Notes under the pieces: generated by a model
Database searches by the model: none
Told to the model about the DNA's origin: nothing
The model's input: only the letters and a program-made list of their open reading frames with translations
In this document: positions 32,665 through 32,834 of the stretch, piece after piece
Position numbering within the stretch: the stretch's first letter is position 1
How the letters are laid out: each line of letters opens with the position of its first letter
Translations under genes and position numbers: made by a program
Assembly: GCA_045535505.1 (NCBI GenBank)
Contig: JAZSLU010000001.1
Location: 1-32,834 of the forward strand
DNA from: CAKSST01 sp045535505
GTDB lineage: Bacteria > Bacillota > Clostridia > Oscillospirales > Acutalibacteraceae
DNA: 32,834 bases
Reading direction: 5' to 3'

Positions 32665-32834
32665 CATTGTATGAAATCAACACGAAGTGTTGGATGTAAT
32701 CATTTCGAAGAAATGTATGTAATCCACCGTAGGTGATATGTAATCAATCCGAAGATGGAAAATACAAGTCTTGCGACTTGATGACATACATTTCGCAAAG
32801 CGAAATGATTACATACGCCTAACGGCGATTACAT
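32655..32834. repeat. Array of short hairpins with ATGTAATC-type separators, continues past the window
   Basis: Successive small palindromes: CAATGC/GCATTG (32655-32669), CAACAC/GTGTTG (32678-32692), CATTTC/GAAATG (32701-32715), CACC/GGTG (32725-32735), a decayed one near 32747, then CAAGTC/GACTTG (32765-32780), CATTTCGC/GCGAAATG (32789-32807) and CGCC/GGCG (32816-32827). The left units are joined by ATGTAATC or ATGAAATC and the right units by the reverse, GATTACAT, so the array inverts near 32760. No coding potential is seen. Confidence 0.85.

Overview
The window looks like a chromosomal segment of a low-GC Gram-positive anaerobe, most likely a gut Clostridia member (Oscillospiraceae/Ruminococcaceae-like). 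This is inferred from AGGAGG-type ribosome binding sites, a split CpsC/CpsD tyrosine-kinase system with a PHP-type CpsB phosphatase, an LCP ligase, choline-binding-like wall repeats, a sortase-like tail and AT-rich intergenic DNA. No rRNA, convincing tRNA or CRISPR array was seen.

Region 1 (1-14953, minus strand) is one long surface-polysaccharide operon. A clear promoter (TTGCAC, 17 bp, TATAAT; 14925-14953) drives, in order: the chain-length/kinase-adaptor membrane protein, the BY-kinase, the PHP phosphatase, a secreted protein with a degenerate sorting signal, an LCP ligase, the priming sugar-phosphate transferase, two GT4 glycosyltransferases, a hexapeptide acetyltransferase, a GT2 glycosyltransferase and a Wzy-like polymerase/ligase. 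Last comes a very large secreted NAGPA-type phosphodiester glycosidase ending in wall-binding repeats, including three near-identical 207-bp tandem units. It runs off the left edge. Together these could build, polymerise, anchor and trim a wall-linked polysaccharide.

Region 2 (15045-19186) holds a small XRE regulator with a palindrome over its promoter, an MBL-fold hydrolase, a Na/Pi-cotransporter-PhoU fusion and an AraC regulator.

Region 3 (19237-27341) is a plus-strand sugar operon set between two AraC genes: a sugar isomerase broken by two in-frame stops, two Gfo/Idh/MocA oxidoreductases, an MtlD-like dehydrogenase, a PIG-L deacetylase and a divergent NagB-like protein with a changed catalytic triad. 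An MFS transporter is divergent from the second AraC gene. The set suggests catabolism of an acetylated amino-sugar conjugate; the substrate is unknown.

Region 4 (27421-31457) has small membrane proteins, a class-I-glutamine-amidotransferase-like peptidase, and a three-gene minus-strand cassette (DUF1906-like barrel, permuted-papain-like protein, two-helix membrane protein) with a CopY/BlaI-type palindrome upstream.

Region 5 (31430-32834) is mostly non-coding: hairpins, a GC-richer island, two copies of a 32-bp repeat border that carries a promoter-like sequence, a lipoprotein gene apparently driven by one of them, and an array of short hairpins running off the right edge.
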